Positions 43,221-55,147 of a DNA stretch of 64,000 nt are shown in pieces. This DNA is from Selaginella moellendorffii (lineage: Eukaryota > Streptophyta > Lycopodiopsida > Selaginellales > Selaginellaceae), in NCBI RefSeq assembly GCF_000143415.4, contig NW_003314387.1:93662-157661 (forward strand), given 5' to 3'. Under the pieces are notes generated by a model that made no database searches, was not told the origin of the DNA, and saw only the letters and a program-made list of their open reading frames with translations. A program made the position numbers and the translations under genes. Within the stretch, counting starts at the first letter, position 1. Every line of letters starts with the position of its first letter.

Positions 43221-46200
43221 ACTCCACAACCCATAAACAAAGTTCAATGTCCTCATCAAATAATAAATTATTTTATAAAGTAATACTAGCATGTATTACT
43301 CTTTCCATCTTTGGCACCTAGCCAATATTCGTCAATGGTTTGACACTAAAGGCTCACCATGCTTTGTCCATCCTCTAAGGAGTATAATTTCTCCAACTTA
43401 GAAACTCATTTGACCATTTGTGGTGGTTCTCTTCTTTTATTGATTTAGTTCTCACTAAACTTGTTAGAGACACTTTCTCTATCTCAATCCCACTATTCAT
43501 TTTTGAGTAGTCTCAGTTCCCATTGATATAACCTTTGCACTTTGGAACTTTTAATTTTGACTTTTCGGAGTCAATTTCCTGGGTGTTTTCGACACTTTAC
43601 ATTGCACCTATTATGCAACTCCACTTCCCCATCCTAGGAGTTCCCCATCGCTTGAGAGCACCATCATCTTTTTTTCTATTTTGTGCCACCTTTGGCACTA
43701 AATTTCAATTATCATAATTTGTGCTAGGGCTGTCCACAGCCCTATCATTTGGCTACCTTATCGTTACCTCCCTTGGAGCTTCCATTTTCGCCAAATCAGA
43801 GCAATTGGGAATTCATCCTTGAAAACACATTGCCTCCCCACAATCCATCAACATCCAACACATTAGTGTTCCTAGCCTAACTTTGCCATTTAGGTTTTGT
43901 CCCATGATTCCCATGGCTCTTTTCTTAGCCATTAGTTTTTTGCTCCTATCTATTGATTATTGCACTAAATAACATAGGATCACTACCTCCATCCTTAAAG
44001 TATTCTTTCGATTCCATGGCAAAAGCTCCACTTTGCTAAGTCCAAAAGGTGCTCACCCTTAGTAGGTCTCTTTAGCATTTTCTGCTATGGGCTTCATCCA
44101 CGGCCCAATTTTGTGACCTTTCGATTCTCTCTTAGAGACTACTTTCTTTGAACTCACTATGTCATCGCATTAATATAGCTTATTTCCCTTAAATGTCCTT
44201 CCCACTTAGTCACCTTGACCAAGCCACACCATTATCATTAGTTCAAATCAATACTTTGAACTAGGAACTTTATTCCTTACCCAAACAAAGACTTTGTCCT
44301 TACTTAGCCACAAGATCACTTAGTGATCTCATCTTAGCACCTTAATAGGTTTGTCAATAGATATTAAGTTTTCCAAACCTTTAAGTTGTTGACTATGACC
44401 CCAAGGGCATCCCTCACACTTGGTAGTACGCCCAAGCTAGCCCTTTTGGCCAAGGGTCCATAGCAACTGAGACTGGGTGTCCCTATCTCATTCACTATGT
44501 CCTTAGTGCCACTTGCACCAAAATGTTCAAGTTAAATATATTGAACTTTCACTCTAAGCAATCTAACTATGCATCACGACTCCGGAGTATCCCCCACTTG
44601 GTAGTGTACTTAAGCCAGTCTCCTCATTGAGAGTCTATGACCACCAAAATATGAGTGTCCTCATATTCTAAACTATCACTACGCCCTAATGATTTGGGAC
44701 TCAAACCCAAGCACTAGAGGGTTGGGACTCAAACCTAACCTCCGTATATACATCTACGGATGGCATCACCCAAGATGCTTGGCGTGACTTTCTATGCCAG
44801 TGCACCAATTTATACCTAAAGCACACTACAGATCATAGCTTAGGAACCTAGTTCTTCCGCACTACCAAGTCCTCTCACTTGACAAGTTTATAATCATGTA
44901 TGGACTCCTCCATGCTTGGCCCCATAAGCCACCTTTTTTGAAGTTAGCACCTTCAACTACGGTATTTGTTCCCTCAGTTTGCCAATTTTGCTTAATAAGT
45001 CATCCGGCCAATGTAACATGGTTTCATGCATAAGCTTGAAAGTCCTTGATTATCAACTTTCATTCAAAGCTATCCCTTTGAACACTCAGGAACAACTTCC
45101 CCAACCTTGATAACCTTGCTTTATGGCAAGTTTCAAGATTATGCTTCTGCTGCACCACTTTGAATTCGTGCATTCTATAAACTATTTACATTTGGCATTC
45201 TAGGTACTAAGTTATCTAAAATTGTCTTTGGGAACCTTAACTTGCTAAGGCATTTCCTTTTGTAAACTTTTTAATTGCCATATAGTTTAATAAGGATAAT
45301 TCCATATTTTAAACTCTACATGGCATCATGGTTATTAGGAACAACACACTTAAGCACCCACTTGATTCTCCACTCCCAATTTATATAACCATCTTTGGTT
45401 ATGCCTTTCAATTCCTATAGTTTGGTTACTTACGTTTTGGCCTCATACGTTTCCTTTAATTATTCTCCTCTAATCTAGGAGGATAGCTTTGCACTTTCTA
45501 TTATGCCTTAACAAGTATTCTTAAGGATGAACCTACCCATTAGCTTAAGGAGTGGTTCCTTAATCTGGCTATATTCACCTTGTAATTTTACAGATCGGGA
45601 TTAACGTTGCTACTTATAGGCCTTTATATGCTCATCACTAGCTTTGCCAAAATCCCTTTTTAGCTTTGTCAAATTCAGATCAACAGACTTCTCTTGCATC
45701 TGCAACATTGGACGTTTAGATAGCACTTCCTATCCGTCATTCGCTAGGGACTTAGTCCCTTGGGCCTTCTCTAATGCCCTCATAAAATTAAACACCACCT
45801 CCTAGTGTTTTAGAGTGCTTGGGTGTCCAATAAAAGCCTCTTTGATAATAAGCATTCCCTTTATGACATTGATTTACTTTATTGCAACATAAGCAATTTA
45901 TCTCCCATAAGGGTATATCTAACTTCCTTATCCCAATAAGAAGACTTAATTTAACCAATTATTTTGCACCTTTTGCTTAGTTACCTTATAGTTGTCAAAT
46001 CCTAAAATTCATTGCTGGTGTTCCCACACCTCTATCATTATTTGGGTCACCACACTCCAACTGTATGCCTTCCAGTTTAGGCTATGACATTCCCATTTCC
46101 ATTAGGATTCCTTTGGGAAAGGGTTTTCATGAACCTGCCAACTTAACCTCAAGGTATCACACTTTGGTGCATTTAGTGTTTTTACACCATCGGTTCCATG

Positions 46201-47208
46201 AGCCTAATTTTATGACACTTCTTACTTGTGTTTAGGTCTTTGCAAAGACCAATACAATTTTTTCTCATACCAACTATCTATTAACACTATACTATAGAGT
46301 TTACACACAACTTTGTGTCAAAGTTGTTTTCTTTTGAGAACACCTTTCCCATGACTTTAGTATGGCATATTTTGCTATCAATGAGATACCTATTGTTCTC
46401 ATACTTGGATCTTATGATCCTTCCTTTGTAGGGCACAATACACCTCAATTCAAATGCTTTTACCAATCCTTTAGGACCATTCCTTGATTTTACTTGAGTC
46501 ATCCAACATTTTTGGATTTTGCTAATCCAATGACTTGTAAGGTCTTATTTTTGAGGTGCTAGCCCATTGGAATACAACTTTGTGTATTCATGTCCTACTC
46601 ACAAGGACCATCTTTGCAAGTGTTGCTCTAACACTTGATTATTCCTCATTTTCTTTGGGCTACTCTTGCTCCTTAGGACTATCTATCCATATGATAAGAA
46701 TACCGATTCATCCTTTGAGCACACCCCCAACTCCTTGGGTTTGTTCCAACATTTATAAAAGGTAGCCCCGGCTACCATTTCAAGGACTCGTGTCCTCATC
46801 CGTATTTGACCTTTCACGGTCATTAGTTCCAGTCTCCAATTCATGAGCACCAGCCTCAATTATATAAGGATAATCTTGTGACTCCTTTATTGTTTTAGAG
46901 TCCCTATCTTTCCCATGATCCCAACTATAGTTGTTTACCACAACTACATTAGCCAAGATCACATCCTCGACTCTCTGAGGAAAACTTTATATTGTTCTCA
47001 AGATCCCAAAGTTGTTCTATTATTGACCCTTTTCTATCCACCACCTCATCTACAAGTTCACACATGAATTGTAGTGGAGAGCTATGTCTTCATGACTTGC
47101 TACTCCCCAAGGATAGGCCCACTCCTAGGACCTTCTGATACCAACACCAGTGGTGATATACTTGAGCACCAATAAAAGTCAAATTAAGGAACAGCTCTGA
47201 TACCAAAT
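43221..47208 (-). mobile_element. internal region of element E (L3 family), no coding signal
   Basis: Bounded by the 3' LTR on the left and by a primer-binding site at 47194-47208 (minus strand ATTTGGTATCAGAGC, initiator Met tRNA type). About 4 kb without recognisable gag or pol. 43720-44900 is homologous to 59885-61640. Either the coding part is lost, or this is a large non-autonomous derivative. Confidence 0.65.
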
Positions 47209-48618
47209 TATAAGCAACTAAATTTTCCATTCTACTTTAGTCACTTAACCACACTTCCGACCACTTGGAGGAGTCCAAGATGGACCCGAGATGGAGTCCG
47301 ATATGGACCGAGATGGAGTCCGAGATGGACTTGAGTTGGAGTCCGAGATGGACTCGAGATGGAGTCCGAGATGGAGTCTAAGATGGACCGAGATGGAGTC
47401 TGAGATGGAGTTCGAGATGGACCCGAGATGGAATCCGAGAAGGACCCAAGATGGAGTCCAAAGTCGAGATCGAGACCGAGACTGGGACCGAGACCGAGAC
47501 CGAGACTGAGACCGAGACCGAGACTGAGACCGAGACCAAGGCTGAGACCAAGCCCAAGCCCGAGTCCAAGACCGAGTCCGAGTCTGAGTCCAAGTCCGAG
47601 TCCAAGTCTAAGTTCGAGTCTGAGAGGGTGAAAGCCCAAAGCGTTCGTCTCCCAGACCCTAGGGGGTTTGGTGAGCTCCAAAAGTATAGTAGGGGGAGGA
47701 CTACAGTGGAGCCAGTTTGGCCAGGAAAGGCCAGTCTGGCCCAGGAAGGTTGTACCCAGTGTTGGGTGATGAGCTGCGCACTAGGAAGTCCAAGACTAGA
47801 GTGAATACGGACTGACAAGCGGGGTAGCCTGGTGAAGTGTTCAAGAGCCGGCTCTAGTTCCCCTGGGAGATCGACTGGCCGATGCTCCCAGTCCAAGAGT
47901 GGGTGGCACTACCTACTTGGATACCTGGCGTGGCTCAATGGAACTTTGCCCTAAGCCCATGGCTAGAGCACCTAAAGGCGGAAGGCGGGGAGAGTACTCA
48001 TGAGGCCCGCGTAGGGCCATGGTGTTCCAAAATGTTGTCCCAAAGTCCCAGTTTGTGGAAAGGAAGAGGAGTAGCCCTCCGGTGTGGTGACCAAGGACAC
48101 AGTCACACAGTGAGGAAGTCCTAGAGGACAGTGGGACTTAGTGGTCGGGCCCGTGGGCCTTGATCCAATGGCAATGCTGGCGAACATGGCCAAGGATAGA
48201 AAGGGACTTGGTGGAGACTGGAATGGAGATATTGGGGAAGGCTATTCCCCATGTCTGCGGGCATCCTAAGGATGCTAGGGAGTGGATCTGGGATGACCAC
48301 TCATGGGAGAACGACCCAGTCTTAGAGAGACAGGATTGCAATGTAGGTGGTGTTAGACCACCGATGTGACCAAGGTGAATGAGCGTAGCCTAGCGTAACA
48401 GGCTCACATGTCAGTGGTACCTTGGTGTGTCGGTCATGGGATTAGACACGTGGAGCACTTGGACCAAGTGCAAAGGTTGAGTGGCGGGGATGCCATTCTC
48501 GGGGCTAGCAAGCCCAAGTCCAAAACTAGGACTTATGAAGGTTGTGAGTGAGACTCCTCTAAGTGGTTAGAGGTGTGGCTAAGTGACTAAAGTAGAATGA
48601 AAAAATTAGTCACTTACA
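47209..48618. repeat. fold-back pair of L3 LTR pieces
   Basis: 47209-47276 is the end of an L3 LTR in minus orientation next to the primer-binding site. At about 47277 it is joined to a longer L3 piece in + orientation (minisatellite 47277-47630, then LTR to TTACA at 48618). As a result CTACTTTAGTCACTTAACCA near 47232 and its inverse near 48588 form inverted repeats around a 1.3-kb segment. Confidence 0.7.
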
Positions 48619-48639
48619 TCAAGCTTAAAAAGGTTGGTT

Positions 48640-48990
48640 CGTGCATGGTTTTTATATCCTTGCGTTAGGCCACCGATATATTGAAATAGCGCTAGACTCT
48701 GTTTGGCTCCATTTTTCATGCTAGTCCTGGCATTGGGATATTGGGCACTCTAGGACTGTTTCAAGTCACTTCGTGCTCCTGTTCCTTCACTCCTTGAGCT
48801 GTATGTTCGAGAGTTGTTATGTGCTCTAGTGCCATTGCTCCTTGCCTCCATGCTTGGTAGTTTGGCACATTCAGTGGCCGAAGGTGCTATAACTCATGTT
48901 CCACTCCACTATCCTTTGGACACCTGGCATGTGGATGTTCATTTTGCATTTTATGAATGTTGGTGTTGGATATTAGATATATGGGCAATG
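48640..48990 (+). repeat. partial L4 LTR
   Basis: Collinear with 58210-58520 (GTTAGGCCACCGATATATTG, CTTGGTAGTTTGGCAC, CTTTGGACACCTGGCATGTG). Both ends are missing. Confidence 0.7.
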
Positions 48991-49538
48991 ATGTTCGATG
49001 CTTAAGCATATTATTGGGTCATGAGAATTTATGTTAAGGTGAACTTATATAAAATTATTGGTAGGAAGAAGTTGATTGAGTCTTGAAAGTTTGCATTTCT
49101 AGATTAAGAGTCATTCTTTCTCTAGGATGGAAAATTTTCCACAAATTTTCTTAGGCTTTTCCAATGGCTGATTTGTTGATCATTTTGTCCAAAAACCTTT
49201 TCGTTTTCGTAAACCAATACAAATTAGTGAAAGGGTTGGAGTTGACTTTGGTAATCTTAGACCTTAGTAAGTAGTTTGTATGATGTGCCTGGAAGAAATG
49301 CTAACTTTTGGGGCTAAGGCAATTAAGTTGGATAGAGTCTGGAGTTGGTGTAGAAAAGTGGCCATTACGCTTTTCTAAGAAGGGTGACTCTTATGCTTTT
49401 CTTCTATAGTATTGTGCTTGGTTGCAAATTGCACCTTGCATATTGTTACACTCTATGACAATAGTGAGCTCTCACTGAACTTGACTTGGTCTTGGTAGCC
49501 TTGCGCCTTAGCTGAGGATGGTGATGTCTAACTTGGTT
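48991..49538. other. unassigned sequence left of element F
   Basis: No coding signal. It continues on the other side of element F at 55148, probably as internal sequence of an L4 element. Confidence 0.5.
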
Positions 49539-49543
49539 GTTTG

Positions 49544-49929
49544 TGTCAGGAATCCCCCAATTCTTGCCACATTCCTGACTCTCGCCGGATTCCTGACCTG
49601 CAGACCACATTCCTGAATCTCGAGACACTTCCCTATTCCTGACTCTCGAGACACTTCCCTATTCCTGACTCTCGAGACACTTCCCGATTCCTGAGTCTCG
49701 AGTCACATTCCTGATGATGATGTGGCGCCTCCTTGACCTCAGCTGTATTTAGGCCGTCCTCGTCCAAGAGTGGTGGAGCTTCATCAACCTATAGTATATA
49801 TAGGTTAGCCTTGTTCCATTTCTCCACAATCTGAATCAACACCAGTCTAAGGCCTCTTCTTTGTTTTCACTAGCTTTTTCTCTTTGTCTTTAGCATTTTC
49901 CAGTCTTGATCTTGTTGGGGGTCTTGACA
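49544..49929 (+). repeat. 5' LTR of element F
   Basis: TGTCAGG...TTGACA. It contains three to four copies of a ~26-bp unit (CTCGAGACACTTCCCTATTC) in U3. TATATATAGG at 49795-49804 is the likely TATA box. Confidence 0.93.
49795..49839 (+). promoter_or_regulatory. TATA box and predicted transcript start of element F
   Basis: TATATATAGG, then 30 bp downstream CACAATCTGAATCAA (49825-49839). A start 30 bp after the TATA box would place this 15-mer at the very 5' end of the RNA. It is exactly complementary to 49932-49946. Confidence 0.6.
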
Positions 49930-49931
49930 GT

Positions 49932-49946
49932 TTGATTCAGATTGTG
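49932..49946 (+). other. putative self-complementary primer-binding site of element F
   Basis: TTGATTCAGATTGTG begins two bases after the LTR, where the primer-binding site must be, and does not fit the Met-tRNA site used by the other elements here. Its complement is at the predicted RNA 5' end, as in Tf1/sushi elements, where the RNA folds back and primes its own reverse transcription. Confidence 0.65.
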
Positions 49947-50026
49947 TTTTTTGCTTTTCTTTTAGCTTGTTTTGATTATTTGATTGCCTTTGTCTTTTCC
50001 CCCCTTTCTTTTCTTTCTTCTTGCCA

Positions 50027-50998
50027 ATGGAGTCTCCAAGCCATTCTGATTTCTTTGCCGAAGTCCTTGCAAAAATTCAGTCTGAGAATACCGAGCTGAA
50101 GGCAACCCTTCTACGCATGCAGCAGGAGCTTGCTTCACTTTCGGCTCAAGGATCCAGCAAAGTTCCTGAACCGAAGGTGAGTTTCCCGGCGAAATTTTCA
50201 GGCAAGCGTTCGGAGCTTCGTGGATTTTTGAATCAAATGGAGCTGATCTTTGCACTTCAACATCGGCGGTACCCCACTCCCGAGTCTCAAATCGGCGCGA
50301 TTGGGACGTTGCTCGAGGGTGCAGCTTTGTCATGGTTTTCTCCTCTTCTGGAGAAGAGCATGAAAGGGGTCGTGGTTCCGGAGCTGATGGATCTTCAATT
50401 GTTCAAAGAGAAGCTCGAAGCATGTTTTGGCGAGACGGATCGGGTTCGGGCTGCTACCACAAAGATGAGACGTCTCTCTCAGGGGTCTCGTCCTGCCTCG
50501 ATCTACGCTGCAGAGTTCCAACTCCTTGCCTTGGACACTCAGTGGGATGAGCGGGCCCTGATTGACCAATTTCGTTTCGGCCTCAACAACGGTGTCAAGG
50601 ATTTGTTGCTCACCATGGAGGATCCCAAGGACCTGTCGGACGCCATCAACAAAGCTGTTCGATGTGACAATCGTCTCTTTGAACGTCGTCAGGAAAGTCG
50701 CCGCGCCGCTGTTTTTCCGTCCCAGACTCAGGAATCCCAGCTTGAGTCTTCGGGGCATAGTCCTGAACCTACTGCTCCGGTCCCGATGGATATTTCTGGT
50801 ACTCCCCGACTCATTAGAGGGAAGTTGAGTCCTGCTGAGAGGCAACGTCGAATATCTCATAATCTTTGCCTCTACTGTGCTGATCCTAATCACAAAGCAG
50901 CTGTGTGTCCCAGGAAGCCTCCCCGATTGCTCAAGTTCACTCTGCCTCAAAGTCCACCACTGTTGCAGTCGGGAAACGACCCTATCCAAACAGAGTAG
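50027..50998 (+). CDS. gag of element F
   Basis: About 323 residues, intact. The N-terminal coiled segment ([20 protein letters not shown]) is followed by the capsid region ([52 protein letters not shown]) and a CX2CX4HX4C zinc knuckle ([15 protein letters not shown]). First ATG after the LTR is at 50027. The 3' end overlaps the pol frame, which is shifted by -1. Confidence 0.88.
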   Translation: MESPSHSDFFAEVLAKIQSENTELKATLLRMQQELASLSAQGSSKVPEPKVSFPAKFSGKRSELRGFLNQMELIFALQHRRYPTPESQIGAIGTLLEGAALSWFSPLLEKSMKGVVVPELMDLQLFKEKLEACFGETDRVRAATTKMRRLSQGSRPASIYAAEFQLLALDTQWDERALIDQFRFGLNNGVKDLLLTMEDPKDLSDAINKAVRCDNRLFERRQESRRAAVFPSQTQESQLESSGHSPEPTAPVPMDISGTPRLIRGKLSPAERQRRISHNLCLYCADPNHKAAVCPRKPPRLLKFTLPQSPPLLQSGNDPIQTE

Positions 50999-53900
50999 GA
51001 GCTGTCTGTTTGGACTCCCCAAATAAGAATCACTTTTCTTCCTTATCAAGCTCCTCACCACCTTTCATCAAAGCCACCACCAATTCCCGCAACTTCCGCG
51101 TCCCATGTCTCCTTTCTTTCACCGGACAATCAGGACTCAAGGCTTTGGCGCTACTGGACTCGGGTGCAACTTCCTGCTTCATGGACACAGACTTTGCTGC
51201 CCGACATCACGTTCCTCTTTCTCCTACCATACGGGATCTGAGGGTTGAAGGCATCGGCGGGCATTTTGTGTCTCCATCTTCTGGACTTAGGGAAACGTTG
51301 CCCGTTCGAGTACACATCGGGTCCACCGTCACCGATATCGCCTTCAACATCATCAACAGCAAGTCTTCCTCTGTGGTGCTCGGTCTTCCTTGGTTCCAAC
51401 TACATCAGCCTCAGATTTGTTGGAAGGACTTACAGCTCATCTCTCCCACATCACCATCTCCCACGGCTTCCCCTGGTGTTCATCGAGTCCGAATCAGGAA
51501 AAGTTCCCTAAACTCAAGTCGGGGTTCTGTTCCTGACTCTACGCAGTTTTCATCCTCTTCTTTTTCCTCTCTTCCATCTTACACTGGACAGTATCCTCGT
51601 CTCATCATTCCATTTAGTCGTACCCCTCCTCCTATCTCCACAATCACTATGAAAGAACTCCTTCATGAAGAACCTCTTTTTCTTTTTGCTTTGCATGTTT
51701 CTCCTGTCAGTCTTCCTGAGAAGTATCATGATTTTGGGGATGTGTTTGACAAGAAAAAAGCTAGTGTACTGCCTGTTCATCGGCCTTATGATTGTCCCAT
51801 TGATTTACAGGAAGGAGCGTCACCTCCGTGGGGGCCGATCTACGGGTTATCCCCGTCCGAGCTTAAGGCCCTCAAAGAGTACGTGGATGAGAACCTTGCC
51901 TCGGGCTACATTCAGCATTCGCAGTCCCCGGCTGGAGTGCCTGTCTTCTTTGTCAAGAAGAAGGATGGGAGCTTGCGGCTAGTCATCGACTACCGAGGTT
52001 TGAACAAGGTGACTGTTCGGAACCGTTATCCGCTGCCCCTGATCTCGGACCTGTTGGAACACCTCGGCGGTGCCCGCTTCTTCACCAAGATCGACCTCCG
52101 TGGAGCATACAACCTGATCCGGATCCGGCCTGGTGATGAATGGAAGACTGCGTTCCGAACCCGCTATGGCCACTTCGAGTACACTGTCATGCCATTTGGC
52201 TTGACAAATGCTCCAGCGGTTTTCCAACACATGGCGAACGACGTTTTTCGGGAGTTTCTTGATCAGATGGTGATCGTCTACCTCGATGACATCCTCATCT
52301 ACTCAAAAACTTAGGAGGAGCATGACGAACATGTTCGCAAGGTGCTAGCGAAGCTGCAAGAACACGGCCTATACGCGAAGCTTGAGAAATGTTCCTTTGA
52401 TCAGCAGTCTGTGGAGTTCCTTGGGTACATTGTCACTTCTGAGGGTATCACGATGGATCCTGCTAAAGTCAAGACTATTCTCGAATGGGAGCCTCCACAA
52501 TCAATGTCAGACGTTCAGGTTTTCCTTGGCTTCGCCAACTTCTACCGCAAATTCATTGATCACTACTCTGACATTGTCCTTCCTCTCACACATCTCACTC
52601 GCAAGGATGTTCCCTTCTCTTGGTCTGCTGCTGCCTAGCAGGCCTTCGACACACTCAAGGCGGCCTTCAGTTCTGCTCCTGTCTTGATCCATGCTGATTC
52701 CTCACAACCTTTCTTCATCGAGGCTGATGCCTCCGACTTTGCCATTGGTGCTGTGCTATCTCAACTCGGAGCGGATCACGAACTTCATCCGGTCGCTTTC
52801 CATTCTCGGAAATTCCAGCCTGCGGAGATCAATTACGAAATCCACGACAAGGAGCTTCTTGCCATCGTGGATTCCTTTGGAGAGTGGCGCCGTTTCTTGG
52901 AGGGGGCGAGCCATCAAACAACAGTCTGGACGGATCACAAAAATCTCGAGTACTTTGCCACTTCCCGAGTTTTAAGCCGTCGTCAAGCAAGGTGGGCACA
53001 ATTCCTGAGTCGGTTTGACTTTGTTATCAAGTACAGACCTGGAAAGTTTCAAGGCCTTCCTGATGCTCTTTCAAGGCGCTCCTATCTCAGTCTCAGGCCT
53101 GGTAATCCTGCCTTCGATCAACAGGATCAAGTTATCCTCGGTCCTGATCGGCTTCAAGTTATGGCAATTTCCCTGGCCCCTCAGGACTCCTCCTTGATGG
53201 ATGCAATCAGAAACGATCTTCAATCCGATGATCTTGCTAGCGACATTTTTCCCCATCTTCAGGTTGGACACCCAGTGACTCCCGACTGCCGGCGATTTGA
53301 CGAGTTCGAGTTCTTAGATGGCTTATTGTACCGTGGGGAGCAGCTTTACGTTCCTGAAGGTGATGCTCGAAGGTTGATCCTGATGGCGTGCCACGATAGC
53401 CCGACTGCTGGTCACTTCGGCATTGCGAAAACCTATGAGCTAGTTGCACGGGACTTTTGGTGGCCTCACATGGACGACTACATCAAAGCTTTTGTTACCT
53501 CCTATGACACTTGTGCCCGGAATAAGGTACCTCGCCACCTTCCTTCAGGTTTGCTTCGTTCCCTTCCGGTCCCTTCAGGTCCTTGGGAATCCATCTCCAT
53601 GGATTTCTTGAGTGATCTTCCGAGTTCTGGAGGCTTCAACAGCATTTTAGTCGTGGTGGATCGCTTCACAAAGATGGCGCACTTCTTGCCATGTACCAAG
53701 GAGTTTTCGGGCGAGGACATGGCAAAACTGGTATTCAGGGAAATTTTCCGACTTCATGGGATTCCTACAGATGTGGTTTCGGATCGGGGGCCTCAGTTCA
53801 TCTCTCATTTCTGGCAACGGTTTTTGCAGCTGCTTGGAGTGAAGGCCAACCTCTCTTCGGCATATCATCCTCAAACTGATGGGCAGTCCGAGCGAACGAT

Positions 53901-54744
53901 TCAGACGTTGGAACAATTCTTGAGGTGCTTCATCAACTATCATCAGGATAACTGGTTCGATATCCTTCCCCTTGCTGAGTTCTCCTATAACAACTCTGTT
54001 CACTCCTCTCTTTGAGTTTCCCCCTTCTTTGCGAACTCTGGCCGAAATCCCCGATTTAATCTCTCACTTCCTTCTCCATCTGAATCCTCTCGTTCAAATC
54101 CCCGCTCTGAATCATTTATCTCCAACCTTCAGGAAATCCACAACTCCATCTCCTTCCACCTCCATCGTGCTCAGGAATCTCATAAAACATTTGCCAATGT
54201 CCATCGTCAGGATTGTCCCCCTTACAATATCGGGGATAAAGTCTGGCTCCTCAGGCGAAATATCTCCACCACCAGGCCCTGTCCAAAACTCGATTTCAAA
54301 CGCCTTGGTCCTTTCCCTATCACTGCCATCATTAATCCTGTCACCTATCGCTTTGCACTTCCCTCCTCATATCAAATTCACCCCATTTTTCACTCCTCTC
54401 TCCTTGAGCCTTATATTCCCAGTCCTATTCCAAATCAGGTCATTCCTCCACCTCCACCAGTGCAGCTCGAGGATGGGTCTGAGTACGAGGTTCAGGACAT
54501 CCTTGATTCCAAGATTTCACGATCTAAACTCTACTATCTGGTGGACTGGAAGGGTTATAGACCTGAGGAAAGCACTTGGGAACCTGCGGACAACCTGATT
54601 CATTCTCCTGACCTTGTTCAGGACTTCCACCGCCGCTATCCTTCTCGTCCCAGTCCTCATTCTTTTTCTCCATCTCCCATCCCTCGCCGCTCATCTCATC
54701 CTCCTCTTCGTTCTCGTTCACATCCTCGTTCCACTCGTTCTTGA
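50905..54744 (+). pseudogene. pol of element F, one frame with three stop codons
   Basis: Protease [13 protein letters not shown] (Asp near 51157). RT with [32 protein letters not shown] and catalytic YLDD near 52280. Stop TAG at 52312. End of [21 protein letters not shown] at 52636. RNase H, FIEADASDFAIGAVLSQ and EIHDKELLAIV. Integrase zinc region (HDSPTAGHFGIAK, SYDTCARNK with the first Cys now Tyr), DDE Asp in MDFLSDLP, Asp in SDRGPQFIS, Glu in GQSERTIQTL. TGA at 54013. Integrase tail, then chromodomain. Apart from the three stops the frame is continuous, so the breaks are recent. Confidence 0.9.
54460..54744 (+). CDS. chromodomain tail of element F integrase
   Basis: EYEVQDILDSKISRSKLYYL, VDWKGYRPEESTWEPADNL then a Ser/Pro/Arg-rich tail. 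The aromatic positions (Y, W, W) of a chromodomain are present; in chromoviruses it directs insertion to chromatin carrying methylated histone H3. It is in frame with pol and ends 11 bp before the 3' LTR. Confidence 0.85.
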   Translation: MQLEDGSEYEVQDILDSKISRSKLYYLVDWKGYRPEESTWEPADNLIHSPDLVQDFHRRYPSRPSPHSFSPSPIPRRSSHPPLRSRSHPRSTRS

Positions 54745-54755
54745 GGAGGGGGTGC

Positions 54756-55142
54756 TGTCAGGAATCCCCCAATTCTTGCCACATTCCTGACTCTCGCCGG
54801 ATTCCTGACCTGCAGACCACATTCCTGAATCTCGAGACACTTCCCTATTCCTGACTCTCGAGACACTTCCCTATTCCTGACTCTCGAGACACTTCCCGAT
54901 TCCTGAGTCTCGAGTCACATTCCTGATGATGATGTGGCGCCTCCTCGACCTCAGCTGTATTTAGGCCGTCCTCGATCCAAGAGTGGTGGAGCTTCATCAA
55001 CCTATAGTATATATAGGTTAGCCTTGTTCCATTTCTCCACAATCTGAATCAACACCAGTCTAAGGCCTCTTCTTTGTTTTCACTAGCTTTTTCTCTTTGT
55101 CTTTAGCATTTTCCAGTCTTGATCTTGTTGGGGGTCTTGACA
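54756..55142 (+). repeat. 3' LTR of element F
   Basis: 387 bp. It differs from the 5' LTR at CTCCTTGAC/CTCCTCGAC and at one extra A in GTCCTCGATCC. The polypurine tract lies just before it. Confidence 0.93.
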
Positions 55143-55147
55143 GTTTG

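Larger units (their letters stand above)
49539..55147 (+). mobile_element. young chromodomain Ty3/gypsy element F with self-priming arrangement
   Basis: Target duplication GTTTG at 49539-49543 and 55143-55147. LTRs 49544-49929 (386 bp) and 54756-55142 (387 bp) differ by one substitution and one inserted A. Gag and pol are in overlapping frames, pol ending in a chromodomain, followed by the polypurine tract GAGGAGGGGGTGC. Order PR-RT-RNase H-IN-chromodomain places it in the chromoviruses; SPFFANSGRNPRF in the integrase tail resembles Tf1/sushi and Tcn1-like members. Three stops interrupt pol. Confidence 0.93.

Noticed and set aside
46287-46502. 71-residue frame in the internal part of element E
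   Set aside because: No similarity to gag or pol, AT-rich and isolated; within chance length.
47222-48610. Inverted ends suggesting a separate DNA transposon
   Set aside because: The ends are both L3 LTR 3' ends and the interior is L3 LTR sequence, so this is a fold-back of LTR pieces.
49600-49700. Short repeats in the element F LTR resembling a CRISPR-like array
   Set aside because: Three to four directly adjoining ~26-bp units without spacers, present in both LTRs; an ordinary U3 tandem repeat.
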